A model generated the notes under the pieces. It worked only from the letters and a program-made list of their open reading frames with translations. It was not told the origin of the DNA and searched no databases. This document shows positions 28,507 to 41,149 of a stretch of DNA of 64,000 nt, piece after piece. The DNA comes from Vanilla planifolia (lineage: Eukaryota; Streptophyta; Magnoliopsida; Asparagales; Orchidaceae): NCBI GenBank assembly GCA_023846275.1, contig CM043870.1, positions 2,727,527-2,791,526 of the forward strand. The letters run 5' to 3'. Numbering within the stretch: position 1 is the stretch's first letter; each line of letters opens with the position of its first letter. A program made the translations under genes and the position numbers.

Positions 28507-30958
28507 ATGGAGATTGGGGAGAAAAGGAGTAGCTCTTCGTGGACCTGGGAGCAGGAGAAGATGTTTGAGAATGCTGTGGCTGATTGCATTGAGAAACTTG
28601 ATGAAAACTGGGAGAAATTTGTAGAAAGCGTGCCGGGAAAGAGTTTGGAGGAGCTTTCGTCGCACTTTCGGCTTTTGGTGGAAGATGTAGAGGCCATTGA
28701 ATCGGGCCGGGTTCCCTTACCCGACTACCCTTCTTCAGGAGATATGGGTGGGTCTGACGACAGCCTTGGTGATGGGAACAGTGGTGGACATGAGTCTGGT
28801 CGGAGGAGCGGCAAGACGTCAAATTTGAAGCAGAAGCGGCGGAAGGGCAAAGCTTGGACCGAGGAGGAGCACAGGTGAAGAACACTTCCATTGTTTTTTT
28901 TTTTTTTTTTTTTTTTTTTTTCTAATTGGAATTCTTGGGTGTTATGACTGAATTCATGCAATGGGAAAGGAGTTAATGATTACTACAACTAGCAAGTGCC
29001 GAGTTGTATATAGTTTAATGCTAAAACTATCTAATTATTCAATGATAAATGGTCGTCTCAAAATATGCACGTGTAGTTTAAACCATCCATAGATCATGAT
29101 TTGATGACTGCAATATTAATTTTTGGAAGAAGTATGCATTTACTTGATATCTTATGAGAGGATGAGCCATGAATAGTCTTCACGTACTATGGGATTAATT
29201 ATTCATACAAAGTCATCAACATAGGGCTAGGACACTTTCATGGATGGAACATAGATGTCTGAGAAACATGATACTTGATTTGATAGAATATAGGTGTCTT
29301 AATTGTAGGAATTCGAAGTATTGAGGATTATGATTTGGTAGACTAACGAAGGAATCTTAATTGTAGACACAACAATGTTGAAAAGCTATAGTTTTTGAGT
29401 TTATAGAATCATGATTTGTCTATTATCATCGATGAATGGTCTTATCCCAAAATTTTGCACGGAATCTATATATCAAGAAACCATGTGACTTGTCAACTTA
29501 AGCAAATCTACAATGTTGACTTGGGATTTGATTAGTATTAGGTTTTACTTTAAAAAGGCTATGTTATTGAAATAAATATGCTACATTTTCTACAAAGAAA
29601 AATAGCTTACAAAAGCTCTTAAGCTTTCAACTTCTTACCCGTGTTTTAAGAAGAAGACTTTGTGAGGTATGTTGCCAATATAACATTTCCCTTGTATAAA
29701 GAGGTTTTCATAATAAATCTCTTGCATTACCCTTTTTCGTTAGGATTTTTCTTCTTTTGAATGACTATCTTTTCTCATCTTTTTTGTGCATCGACAAGTC
29801 TTAATGTGATTATACTTCTTGCTATTTGTTACTATGGGAAAAAAATAAAGTGCTTTTGTTTTGATGATCATAAAGTCTACAACGGTCTATTTTTCGTGTG
29901 TTATCTATTATTAAAGATGCAAACCAAAATGCAATGTCTCATTTGCAACTTTCTTATGATACGATGGTAAATATTTTCTTTTTGAAACTTCTAATGGTGT
30001 ATTGCTGCTATAGGTTAGACAACCTTGCAAAATTTTACTTGCACTTTGCTTGATAAGCCGACGACAAATTTTATGTGATTATGAGATTTTTATCTAGAAG
30101 TTTTCTTATAAACCTAGATGGTTGATTCCTTAATCTACTACATGAGGTGCAGTTGTAAGTGGGCATAAAATAATGTGCATTTGCTATCCTGAATGTGGTA
30201 CATTTGGATTTTGTTCTCTGATGTGTGTAGTTCCTTCTGAAGTTTCTTGGAACTTAGTTGCTTGACTCCTGTATCTATGATCTGGCATGCATTTGGTCCT
30301 TGTCACATGTGCATAGTATATGATAGCATTATAGGGAGTATGTTATATGCATAACCCATGAAATTTCAGCATCTTAATTAATGAATAGTGCCATCACTGA
30401 TAATCTGTTCACTTCAAATATTTTTTTAGAGCTAATTGGGACAAAATCATTTTTTGATGGAACAGGATGTTCCTTTTGGGACTCAAAAAACATGGGAAAG
30501 GAGATTGGAGGAGCATATCAAGAAATTATGTGGTGACAAGGACTCCGACCCAAGTGGCAAGCCATGCCCAGAAATACTTCCTTCGTATAAATTCAGACAA
30601 AAAAGACAAGATGCGGCCCAGTATTCATGACATAACCTCTGCCAATGCTGGAGATGCATCGGAATGTATCCCCATAAATGCTCAAATGAACCCTCCAATT
30701 CCGATCGGTGGTAGCTCCATCATTGAAGCAGCACAAAAACAAGTTGAACCTCCTGGACATGACTCAAATGATGTTGCCATTGGACCTTTGGTTGATGAAA
30801 GCGTTGTTTCAGCTACAGCTGCAATTCCTATCAGATTTTCCTTTCCAAACATGCTACAAAAGTTTTATGCAACTGAAGCCTCGTGCAGAACTATGGTTCT
30901 TGGAGAACCAGATAACCTCTCTCCCAAGTGTCACTCATCGAGGTCTCAGAAACCTTAA
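28507..30958 (+). CDS. DIVARICATA/SRM1-type two-repeat MYB-like transcription factor
   Basis: Two exons, 28507-28874 and 30466-30958, join in phase (CACAG|G) to 286 codons plus stop. The N-terminal SANT repeat (residues 8-70) has [13 protein letters not shown] and the [12 protein letters not shown] helix. The second repeat (about 114-166) has W117, [10 protein letters not shown] and SHAQKYF at 155-161. This SHAQKY(F/L) signature defines the R/R MYB group that binds I-box/TATCCA elements. Arabidopsis SRM1 and Antirrhinum DIVARICATA are relatives acting in nucleus, in seed stress and flower symmetry respectively. A basic KQKRRKGK stretch before repeat two is a likely nuclear signal. RPSIHDIT after repeat two is also conserved. 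The intron is 1,591 bp, with a ~31-T run 18 bp after the donor. An upstream in-frame ATG at 28453 would add 18 residues with no family match. Confidence 0.92.
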
Positions 30959-32089
30959 ATGAATGAGCCTTGTTTTCTCATGTTAATATATAGGCGTCTT
31001 TAGTAGCTTAGTTCTTCACTTTGATTGTTTCCTCAATTCCTTCATCTTCGCATAACTCTTATCTTTTATTGCAAATTTTTTTATTCCATTGAAGTCCAAC
31101 CTCACTTTGTTTATACTCTATCTTAACTTCTAAAACCCATGGAAATTGGTTTATGGATGCCATTTTTTCTTGCTGTCTCTATGTTGTTTGCACCTGCTAG
31201 CTCCTCTCTTTTTTGCATTCCACATGTGGTTGCTATTTATTTTAATGATGGATCTTTGTTTTTGTGGCTTTTCTGTGGTAATATACAATCAACCGCAGGT
31301 TTCTTTGTCTTTGTGCTTGACAGCATGATGGTTTACACTACAGAAATGACATTGCACTATTAAGGTGAGTCTAAGCCATGTTGGCAGCGCACAGGAATTC
31401 TATTACGGTTGCTTACGGTTGCTTATTTGTATGCCTATTTCGTGAATTTTTTTTTTCTTTATATGCTGGTGAAGATCTTTTTCTTTATAAAGATATTATC
31501 TTGGTTATGTTCATTATATATGTTCATTAATCTGCAGCATACCATGAGTGTTCTTATTCTTCATTATTTTTTATTTGATTATGCATTTCCCAACTTATTT
31601 AGGTGTTTAATTTGCATTAACCTGCTACATTCAACATCAGTTGGGGCTGTGTTGTCAAACTGAATCGATCAAATTACAAGTTCACTGATTGATTCAACTA
31701 TTCTGATGTTGGCTATTTCAATTGTAGAGGGTGAACAGGTGTAGTTTGTATGGAACCAAACATTACAAGTGATCAAATTGCAGCAAACCTATATAAGAAC
31801 AGCTGTCAAGTAACCTGACTATGGTTATGGAAAGCTTTCATGGGTTATGTACTCAAATGATCATCCCGTAATTCTCTATGGTGATTTACTTTTATTATCT
31901 CGACCTTAGCTTGCTATGATTTCTGATGTCCAACTTCGACATCTCTAATATTCATTGGTGGCATTTTCATGTCCACCGTCATCCTTTAACAGTGTTGTTA
32001 GTCCTAGTAAATGTTACGAAATCTATTCATCCAATTCTATTTATCTCGGTCGAATACTTGAATTTTTGTATTTATCTTTAGTTTTTATA
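30959..32089. other. 3' flank of the MYB gene and spacer
   Basis: The T-rich sequence directly after the stop should contain the 3' UTR. ORFs at 31139-31663 have hydrophobic, T-driven translations and no support as genes. Confidence 0.45.
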
Positions 32090-32990
32090 TTTTTTTAGAA
32101 AAAATACACTAATAAGTATAGATAGTTTGCCAACAAGTGGTCTAGAGGTCACTCAAAGCTTTGGGATTATATGTTAATGTTAAAATCGGATTCCAAAGAT
32201 GTTATAATAACACTATGCAATCAAAACTTTGGTCTATTTTGTAGTGCAGCTCATTTTTAGAAGTATGTTAAGTCTTTGCATGTCTTCAAACAGGCGGATA
32301 GGAAGCCATATTTGAAAAAATATGAAATGTATGAAGGAGAATTTTGCATACTTTAACAAGGCCTGTGATGGAATAATATGCATGTCCCACAACTTTTCAT
32401 GTTATTCAATAATATGAAAGCTAAGTGAAAGCATGTCCAGCTTCCTTAGATTTGAGCCACAAACCTCAAAAAAAAAAAAAAGGTTCAGCACAAACAGGAG
32501 TGTCAATTTGTCTGTTGTTGATATGAGGTGAGCCAATTTCAAATTCTTTTCAAACCTCTGGTAAAGACTATTGAGAGAAGCCAAAACCATAGGTGTAACC
32601 CTCTGCTGTGTCCTTGCTTCCTGGGTAAGAAATGCATTTAGCCAAGTACAGGTTCAGAATATATGTGATTCGTTTCCGGTCACAAAAGAGTATAGGTTGT
32701 TTCCTTTCCAGGCAGACATAAACATGGATCTTACCAAATCCATCTCAAAGACACCATGCATTTGGTTGAGCAGCCTTTTGGTACATGCAAAAGTTGTGCC
32801 AAGGTGTGTTCTGGACTAAAATGCAGAAGAGGCAACAATTGTTTGCATGCCCACATCAAAAGAAAAAAATCAGAAGAACTTAAGACTTGGGGATGAAATT
32901 TCTTTATGCGTGCACAATAGAAGCTAGTCATTTGCCTGAACCTTCTTCTTTAGCCTCTTATTGTTTTCCTTATTGCTTACATGCCTAAGC
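32090..32990 (+). pseudogene. Decayed sixth unit of the GEM-like array: upstream module without gene
   Basis: This stretch aligns by eye with the 5' modules of the five GEM-like genes. Shared blocks include AATCAAAACTTTGGTCTAT, AATATGAAAGCTA, CCAGGCAGACATAAAC, CTCAAAGACACC, CCTTTTGGT and AAAATGCAGAAGA, then CTAGTCATTTGCC. Similarity stops near 32990. No TATA box, exon 1, GRAM exon or 3' UTR of the family follows. TGACTCA is also missing. It marks the left limit of the former array. Confidence 0.75.
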
Positions 32991-34817
32991 CCGTATCTAT
33001 GATTCCCCGTAAAGTTTATTCCCACAACTAAGGACTCTTCCTTGTTTTTCCTGCCCCTTTCAAGATGGCCTCTGCCTTGACTTCTTTAAGCAACCTTCTC
33101 CTCTTCTCCTGACCCTCCTACCCATAGTTAAGGCTAATAACGAACAAGATCAATTGCTCGTCGTTGTGGCATGGCAAAATGACTTGCCCCATCCCCTATC
33201 CATGCTACTCACTTGCTTAAGATCTCGAGCTTTCATGGTCACTTTACCTTCACTTTTGTGTTGCAACTCAATGATCTTCTCTAGTTCAAAAGTCATCCAC
33301 TCAACTAGTTCACCTTCGTAGTGTCTTTCCATGAAGCACCATCTTCGCTTCTCTTGCTCACATTCTTTGTGCATCCTTCCTAGTTCATTTGGGCAGTTTG
33401 CTAGCTTTATTAATGTCACCAACCACTTTTTCAACACCACTATTTAAGGCTCCAATATATTTGAGCTATCCATTATATCATCTATTATATAAAATATTAA
33501 TTTGGATCTCTTTATTTTGCCTATAAAAAAAATATTTCTCTGAACATGTCTTTTGGTTCATAAATACCTTGTATCCATTCATCTTCTTCAAATCCTTCCT
33601 TATTTCATAAATAAGTTATTCAATTTGTTTGATAGAGAATTTAATTTTAAACACTATTTGAAAAGTTGCATTGTTATTTGAGGCACTTTGAGGCCATCAT
33701 GACTAACATTCAAATGGCCTAAAAACAAGAGATTATACTTGATTGTTGCAGCATCATGCTTTAACAAATTGCATTATTGGATATTCCTTGTTAGTTCTGG
33801 TGATAGCACATCTTAATTGGCATATTGAGTTATTGATACTATTAACATATTTTTTATACCATCCACCATATTATGGGTTGTTTGCTTCTAAGTTTACATT
33901 TTGATCGACCTCCAAATAGTACCTTCTTTCCATTTTAACAAACTAGAGGACAATTTTTCGAAGTGGGGGAGAATGATGCAAAAAAGGATGAGATAAAGCA
34001 AGATTAGTTTCAATGATATGCGGTATGATTCACTAATCTTAGTTTATTTTTTGTTCATGATTCAAGTGATTTTGTTTATTCTTTGTGATAATTCAAGCCA
34101 AATGTTTTGATACCAAATGATAGAGAAGAAAGTGCATAATGGAATTCCATTTTGGTTTGAGCTTGACACTATTCACTTTGTTGGTTCTGTCATTTTTTTC
34201 TTCATCACTTACCTTTGATGGCAAACTATGGTCAATAGTTCTACTACTACCCCCTTGGACCACCCCTCCCTTAGATAATCATGTTCTTGGCAACAAAGAC
34301 TTCTAAACAGTTGAACATAGAGGAAGAAAGGGAGCACGTGTGCTAATGTCAATTGATGTTTCCACCCCTCGCCTCCACTGTAGGCTACTTTCTCTTACGT
34401 GAGCTGTCCTTAATCTAAATGTCTTGTGCAAGACCTCATCGTATCCCATACCCAGAACTACATTATAATACAATCGCTAATGGTGTTGCTGTTGACCATG
34501 GAGAGCCTTGCTCTATAGCTTTAGCAAACAAAATTAAGAGTTTCTTCTATGATAACACAAGTTACCTTCATAATACTATCTTCTTTAGTCGTGAGCCTTT
34601 TTAGGAATACGAAGAAGGACAAGACACCCATCTCCAACACTCTTCATATGTCATTTAGGCCTTTTAGGTTGTCCAATATTATTAGTATTGTTATAATCAA
34701 ACTATCCAACATTTAATTGAGCTCCCCCTCTCATTTTCTTGATTATCTGCTCTATTATTATTTTTAGGATCTAGACTTATAAAATTGATGCCCCATATCT
34801 ATCCTTGTTAAGGGTCC
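32991..34817 (+). mobile_element. Probable Ty3/gypsy 3' end remnant
   Basis: At about 33930-33973 a broken reading ends in FFEVGENDAK-like text, as at the C-terminus of many gypsy polyproteins. It runs into GTGGGGGAGAA, a good polypurine tract. TGATGCAAAA at 33974 would be the start of a 3' LTR. A minus-strand ORF at 33150-33440 has a charged translation of unknown kind. Nothing is intact. The TGATG start resembles that of the solo LTR at 47196, but a shared family is not shown. Confidence 0.4.
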
Positions 34818-35249
34818 TTTATAACATCTCAAAATTGGACACATAATTAAATAATATTTTAAAAACTTATATTATTGAATACTTAAATTAAATAAAAAAA
34901 TCATGATTTCAAGGTTGATTAGAGATCATAAAAAAAATTTAATTTCTCAAATACAATAAAAATTAAAGTTTATAATTATTTTGAATTATTTATATTTTTA
35001 GAAATTTTTTTAGATTTTAGAAATTAAAATATTTTATCCATAAAAATCGTGCATTGCAAAAATGAGGTATGAAATCTCAAAAGAGAAAGGTGAGTTGAGA
35101 AATCTAGTAAACAAATTTTCTAAAAGTTTATGAAATTTATGATATTTTTAGTTCTAAATTTGTAAGAAGCTTATAATGGGCAAGCATTTCGAGATATTAT
35201 TGAAATTGAAAAAGATTTTGAAATAATTTTGCACACGACAAATACCAGG
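34818..35249 (+). repeat. LTR-family remnant at the left edge of the array
   Basis: It matches 62169-62490 in order: ATAATTAAATAA, TCATGAT, CTCAAATA-AATAAAAAT, TTTATAATTATTTT-AATTATTT, TATTTTATCCA and GAATCTCAAAA-type blocks. The TG start is mutated (TATAACATCTC). Homology to the array spacers takes over at about 35250. Confidence 0.55.
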
Positions 35250-36838
35250 ATCACTTAGTTATATATATTTATTATTTTTAAAATTTCAAATCATTATAAT
35301 TTCGATCAATATTTCATTCAATAAAGATAATTAGATTGTTGTAAGAGTTTTTTCATTTATGTCCTCATTTTCTTGTTTGAAATAATGTTAAATATTTTTT
35401 TATTGGAGTATTTTTATAAGTCCTTGTTGAATTAGTATCTCTCTTATCTTGGATGGTTATAATCCAATCGATATTATATTTTGTCACCATAAGATCCAAT
35501 TAATACTTTGATAGCATATTTTTTGAATTTAAACTTTCAAGATTGATATTAGTGCAATAGAAAAAGGATTGATAAAAACAAAAATAATTAAATAAAAAAA
35601 AGTTAAATATAACAAATTTACATAGTTTAACATAAAGAAGGCTTGTTTCTACAATAAGAACAAAAGATCAATTATATCCTAGGTCAAAAAATATAAAATG
35701 TGAACTTATTATATAAGGGAAATAGTTCACCTAAATACTCCCAATATTACAAGTATGAAAAAATATTAATTCCATCATAAAAAAGACAAGACCGCTTAAT
35801 CTCTCACGTAAAAAGAATACAAATAGAACAACTTTTCTTCTCTTTAAGACAGCCTTTTTGTTCTCCATCTTGCTTCACCTCATCAAAACTAAGGCATTCA
35901 TAAACATTTTTAATACCTAAACTCTTGTGTTCATACTTAGCCTATTACAATCATAATTTTCTTCAAATATGGTTCTAGAAGTTGATGAGAAGCCATATTT
36001 AAAAGAATATGAAATGTATACGAGAGAATTATACATACTTCAAAAAGGCATGTGATGTTATAATACGAAAGTCACTCATCTATTTTATATTCATAAATAT
36101 GCATCTTTTTTAAAAGAGAACTTTCATACATCATTACTCAATAATATGAAAGCTATATGAGAGCATATACAGCTTCTTTAGTTTTGAACTACAAAAGAAA
36201 TCAACATCAAAAAGATGCTGACTCACAAGGCTGTCAGCTAACCAGGCTTTCACATGGAACAGTGAAAAAAAGTAGCAATGCAGGATCCCAGATGGGGTAT
36301 TGCAAAGATCACTGGGGTAACCATGGTCCAAAGTCCAGTCATCCGTTCATGTGTCATCAGCTTCATGACTTTCCAGGTAGACATAAACTTTGATGGCACC
36401 AAATCCTTCTCAAAGACACCTTGCATTTGGTGAGCAACCTTTTGGTGCACCCAAAAGTTACTCCCAAGTTTTGTTCTTGATCAAATGCAGAAGAAGAAAC
36501 AAAGGTTTGCACATCCACCTCAAAAGAAGAAATCCAAAGAACCACTAAGAGTGGGGAATCAAGGTTTGGCTACCCATATGCAAGATGTTAGCTAGTCATT
36601 TGCCTTAAAGGAAAGTATAAGAACCATCTGCTTTAGCCTCATATTGATTTCATTAATTATGCCTTTATCCCCGCTTAGCAGATGATGACTATAAAGTAAA
36701 AAGCAGAATTCAACCACTCCTTTCAGCTAGTTGCTTATGGCCTATAAAAGACCTTTTTCTTACAAGGCTGGAAATAGCAGAAAGAATTCCTTTCCTAGAG
36801 ACAAGCTTGAGGTACAGAACTGCTGTTCTCCATCTCCA
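35250..36838 (+). promoter_or_regulatory. Upstream region and promoter of GEM-like gene 1
   Basis: The part 35250-35960 repeats spacer sequence found before copies 2, 3 and 5. From about 35970 it matches the module shared by all copies. TGACTCA is at 36219-36225, the TATAAAAG box at 36743-36750, and the start codon at 36839. The TATA box implies a leader of about 60-65 nt. An in-frame ATG at 36731 precedes the TATA box and is not expected in the transcript. Confidence 0.7.
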
Positions 36839-37782
36839 ATGGACAACCAAAGACCGGAAAATGTCATAGGCATTCCTATAAGCTGCATGACATGCCCAGC
36901 TGGGAAGTTGGTGGGAACTGATTCTTCTGTGTCAAAGAGCTTCTATATCCATTCTATCTGTGATGCTTCTGAAGTGCAGAAGAGTAAAGACTCTTTGCCA
37001 ACTTTTTTTGTTCTACTCACTCATATACCCATGTGTTATTTACTGAATCCAGTGCATTGGAATTTCAGATAGGAAACATTCTGTTGTTCATTGGTTGAAC
37101 AAGTTCAGCAAGAAGGCAGATTGTTACGCAAGAGGAATCAAGGGTCACGGTAATTGCTTTTGGGATCACATTATTGGAATCATTATAGTCAAATTCTTGT
37201 TTCATTATTGGTTTACTGTTCTATGGACTATACAGTGAGCTTGGGAACCAACCTTTCTCAAACCTTGAAGGGGAAGCTCAACCTGGGAGCAAGGATACTT
37301 CGGGCAGGAGGGATTGAAAAGTTTTTTGTACAAAATTTCTCTGTTGAAGAAGGAGAGAAGTTTCTCAATGCCTTCCAATGCTACTTGTCAACCACAGCTG
37401 GTCCAATTGCTGGTGTGCTCTTCATCTCGACCGAAAAGATTGCATTCCACAGCAACAGATCCATCAAACTCACTTCTGCAAGGGAAGAAATTGCCAGAAT
37501 TCCTTATAAGGTTGTTAAACTTAGAGATATTACAGAAAACACAACTTTTGTTTTTTATGGATGAAGTGACAGCGACCTGTTTAACATGACATCTGATCTT
37601 CACAGGTTGTGATACCTTTGAGAAGGATGAAGAGAGTCAGTCCATGTGCAAATGAAACCAAGCCAACACAGAAATACATACAAGTGGTCACTGAGGATGG
37701 ATTTGAGTTCTGGTTCATGGATTTTTATCTTTATGAGAGATGCTTTAAGTCTTTGCAACAAGTAATCAATAAACTACATTGA
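36839..37782 (+). CDS. GEM-like protein 1 of the array (GRAM domain, ABA-responsive type)
   Basis: Exons 36839-36983, 37069-37149, 37236-37510 and 37606-37782 join to 225 aa. Residues 1-75 include VIGIP near the N-terminus and the VVHW-NKFSKKADCYARGIK helix. The GRAM domain covers about 94-215: LGARIL, FVQNFSVEEGE, CYLSTTAGPIAG, ISTEKIAFHS, IPLRRMKRV, YIQVVTEDGFEFWFM. GEM and GEM-like plant proteins carry a GRAM lipid-binding-type domain. Arabidopsis GEM modulates GLABRA2 expression; others respond to ABA or bind formin. Short ~220-aa forms also occur as a tandem cluster in Arabidopsis. Copy-specific features are FHSNRS where the others have FHSDRS, MDFYLYERC where they have MGF-LYERS-type text, and a C-terminus seven residues shorter than copies 2 and 3. 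All splice sites are canonical. Confidence 0.9.
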
Positions 37783-40700
37783 ACATGCCCTCCATGAATG
37801 TGAAGGCAAAGATAGGGAAACAAGAATTTGTTCCTGCTTTGAGTTTTTGAGTGTAAATATTTCAATGGTGAACTGTGAAGACATTTCAGTATATCTCAAC
37901 TTTTATAAATGAGATAACTGGTAATGTGGTAATATTGATTGTGATCTATTATAATTTTCTTCCAATTTTAAGATTAATTTAGTTATATGGTTGAATTTTG
38001 TACGCCTGCAGCATTTTGTTTATTTTGAAAACAATGAAGGAAATCTATGGAGCCTAGGGTTAGAACAAAGAAAAAGTCTCTAACAAAAATTTTATGATGT
38101 AAAATCATGCGTATTAGATCTTTTTCATTCTTACATTTCTCCAGCTGCTATAAACCGAAGACTAATGGAGCTTAGAAAATGGAGCAACTGGTGATTTTGG
38201 GTTGATTCTTTCATTGTTTTCCCCTTTTTCTTTCCCCATCATTGCTTGCACAAGGTATCGTTTTATCGTTATATTTCAATTCTTCAATTTTCTTAATTCC
38301 TAATCCCTAATCTCTAATCCCTATTTCTTATCAAAACATACCTAAGCAATGTAACTTAGTCCCTAGCATTCCTTTAGAACTTTACTACTTTTTCTTCTTG
38401 ATGTGCCATCCATCTACTCTAACTTATCGTATGTCGGTTGCAAATCACAATTTGCATTACATTTCTCTGGAATGGGGCACTAAGTGGTTGCTACTCTTTC
38501 CTTACCTCCACTTATCTTTAGAGAGTCCTCATGTATTGATGCATGATAAAATTGTTAAAACCTAGTTTTGGCACATAGAAAATAAGAAAATATTTATGTT
38601 CATCAAATAGATCCATACAATGGCTTACTGAAGGTGCTTTAACATTAGAATCAGAATATCCTAAGATCATTGGATAAATAAAAGCTTTTTTATAAGCTAA
38701 AGATTTGTACTATTGTTTTTTAACATAAAGGGATCTTAATTAAAGAGAATAGTTTAGTTATTTACAACTAATGTAACTCAAATCGGTGGTAAAAGTGACA
38801 AGATACACTTAAGTAGGGTTCTTAGATTATAAACAAATTAACGCATGTTCACGATCACAAGCCTAAGAAATTAGACATGACGAGTAATCCTTCCAGTAAA
38901 ATAACGAAGTAAAATGGTAGCCGAGTTAAGAAATTTGTTAGTAATCAACGATATTGATGTTGCTGGATAATGAGACAGGATCTTTTCTTTCAAGTCTCTC
39001 ACTTGCCTTCCCAAGACACCATTGGAATCTCACTGTTGAATAATCACTCATGACACTTATCGTCTCAACCAAACTTTATAGTAACACTTCGTTACTTTAT
39101 CAAAAATTTTATGACTCTCCTGTTTATAGAGATCTCAAATAATACGATAATATTTTATTAGCCTAAGAATATCAAATAACATTTAGGAATACTAAGGTTC
39201 ACATTTTGAAATTCTAAATATCATCTTAAATATCTCAAAAGTAGTCACAAATTTTTTTTTAAAATATAAACTTTGAATTATACTACAAACTCCTTGAAAA
39301 AAAAATGCAAAATTTAATACGATAAGCACTTCTTAAATGCTTGCGCTGATTTGCAGTTTTTGGGTGGCATGAACGGCTTAATTAGGGCGGTACCTTTTCG
39401 ATGACCAGTTCGCAAGTTGGTGCAGATCATGGGTCGACACGAGTCAACACGAATTCATGGGTTGGCAAGGGTTGGAGCGTCAGCACTGCTTAAAAAGGTG
39501 GAGGGGGCAACTGGTGGCTGGCAACAAAAGCATCACAAAAGCTTTAATTCAAGTCATTTTGACCAAATTTTATATTAACAAAACTACAAGACTGTCAAAG
39601 GGATTGTCTAAACTAAATCTTAAGTTGGAAATATCCAAAAACTATTAACTTATCTCAAAATTACTCAATTTAAAGTATATATGCAAATAATTGGATGAAT
39701 TAAAGATAAAAAATGAAATATGTAGATAAATAAGGGTCGGTTGTAATCGAATCCCTCATGGTAGTGAAAATAAAGACTAATAAGAAATAGATAAGCTAAT
39801 TATGACATGACTTTGAATCTAAAAATGACTGATATAAATGTGAAGAGGAACCTCTGCAAGATGTACAAGACACTACTGCACAACATATGATACGTTGGTA
39901 TAGTGGACAGTATGTTCATTTTATTCATGTATTGTTTGCAATCTTCAGGAAATGAACGTTCTATAGTTGCTTCCTTTAAATACCATTGGTTAGTATCCTA
40001 CGTAACGTACGTGGGGCCTAATATATAGTATGTTGGCCTCCTCGTATAATACACGAGCAATGGATCGAAAGTTAAAGTAGTTCCACTTCTACAACATAAC
40101 TCCGCAAATACAAAAATTAACTTTGAGCAACCCAAGCAAAACTGAAGAACAAGTTAAGGAAACAACACAAGCAAATCATACCTTAGCAAAACCTCTACAA
40201 GCAAAACAAGTTCCAAGACCATGGTCCTTTTCTCTTCACTAGATCTCTAGAATTTCTTTATTGCAGCTTCTTTCAAACATTGTCTCTTGCTATTGCAACC
40301 CTTTTCAAGGATTCCTTAGCTCAACTTATTTCACCTCTCCCTCTCTCTCTTAAGTTCCTACTCCTAGAGTCTTCTCAAGCACTCGTCCAAACAATCAATG
40401 ATAACTCAAGAACGATTGAATAATCTTTTATCCTTCCAATAATATAAAGGGATTTAACAAATTCCATATTAATTTTATTCTTTATATACTCCTAAAAACC
40501 TTATATAGCCTCAAAAAATTATGTACCATATATCAATAAATTCTTTAAATAGAGATCTTTCTAGTGGTATAGTCAATTTTAAATTTTGAGATGTTTGTAA
40601 TTAACTTGTACTTCAAGTTATATAAAAAATGACATTTCTAAAAAATTTTTGTACACAACAAATATCAAGATCACCAACTCAATTACATGTATTTATCATA

Positions 40701-41149
40701 TTTAAATATTCATATTGTTATAATCTCGATACAATACATTGTCTGATAAAGATAGTTTGTTGTAAGAGTTTTTTTTTCATTCATATACTCATTTTCTTGT
40801 TTTTAAATTATCTTAGGCATTTTTTATAGACCCATGAGTGTCTTTTACAAGGCATCGTTGAGCTAGTATTCCTCTTTTCTTAGACTATCATAGTCCATAA
40901 GTCTTATATTCATCACAATTTTCAATTTTATATTTTGTCACCATGAGAATCAATTAAGGCACTGATAAGGATTTAAAGCTATAAGATTGATGTTAGCAAA
41001 CCACAAATAAGATTCGATAAAACTAATAGTGACAAAACTGAAAATAAAGATAAATACAACAAATTTATGTTATTTAATCCAGGTTAGGTTGATCCATAGA
41101 GAAGACAGACAGATCAAATAACTCTATTAATAAACTCAAAACTCAAAAC
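37783..41149. other. Array spacer 1 (after GEM-like gene 1)
   Basis: It opens with a 3' UTR-like block conserved after copies 1-4 (AAATATTTCAATGG, CAGTATATCTCAAC). The parts 38200-38540 and 39870-40500 match one spacer block seen after the other copies. Between them lies an insertion of about 1.3 kb (38550-39870), listed separately. The ATATGATCAT-rich block found in spacers 2-4 is missing here. No gene was seen. Confidence 0.6.
38550..39870. mobile_element. Insertion of ~1.3 kb in array spacer 1, unidentified
   Basis: Spacer 3 is continuous across the matching site (about 50590-50610), but spacer 1 is interrupted. The insert has LTR-like text near 38550 (TGTTAAAACCTAG) and may end in CTGCACA near 39881. 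It includes a GC-richer patch at 39350-39500. No target-site duplication was identified with confidence, and no protein domain is present. Confidence 0.45.

Noticed and set aside
31139..31663. Hydrophobic ORFs after the MYB gene
   Set aside because: T-rich DNA gives Phe/Leu-rich chance ORFs, and there is no conserved domain.
33150..33440. 96-aa minus-strand ORF with charged residues
   Set aside because: It looks like decayed retroelement coding sequence. No motif supports a host gene.
36134..36545. Minus-strand ORFs repeated in the upstream modules of the GEM-like genes
   Set aside because: Their similarity follows from duplication of the module. Frames break in other copies (for example at 47.1 and 53.9 kb) and no family is recognised.
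36731..36838. Upstream in-frame ATG of GEM-like gene 1 (and equivalents in copies 2, 3 and 5)
   Set aside because: It lies before or in the TATAAAAG box, so the transcript should start after it. The ATG at 36839 matches the other copies.
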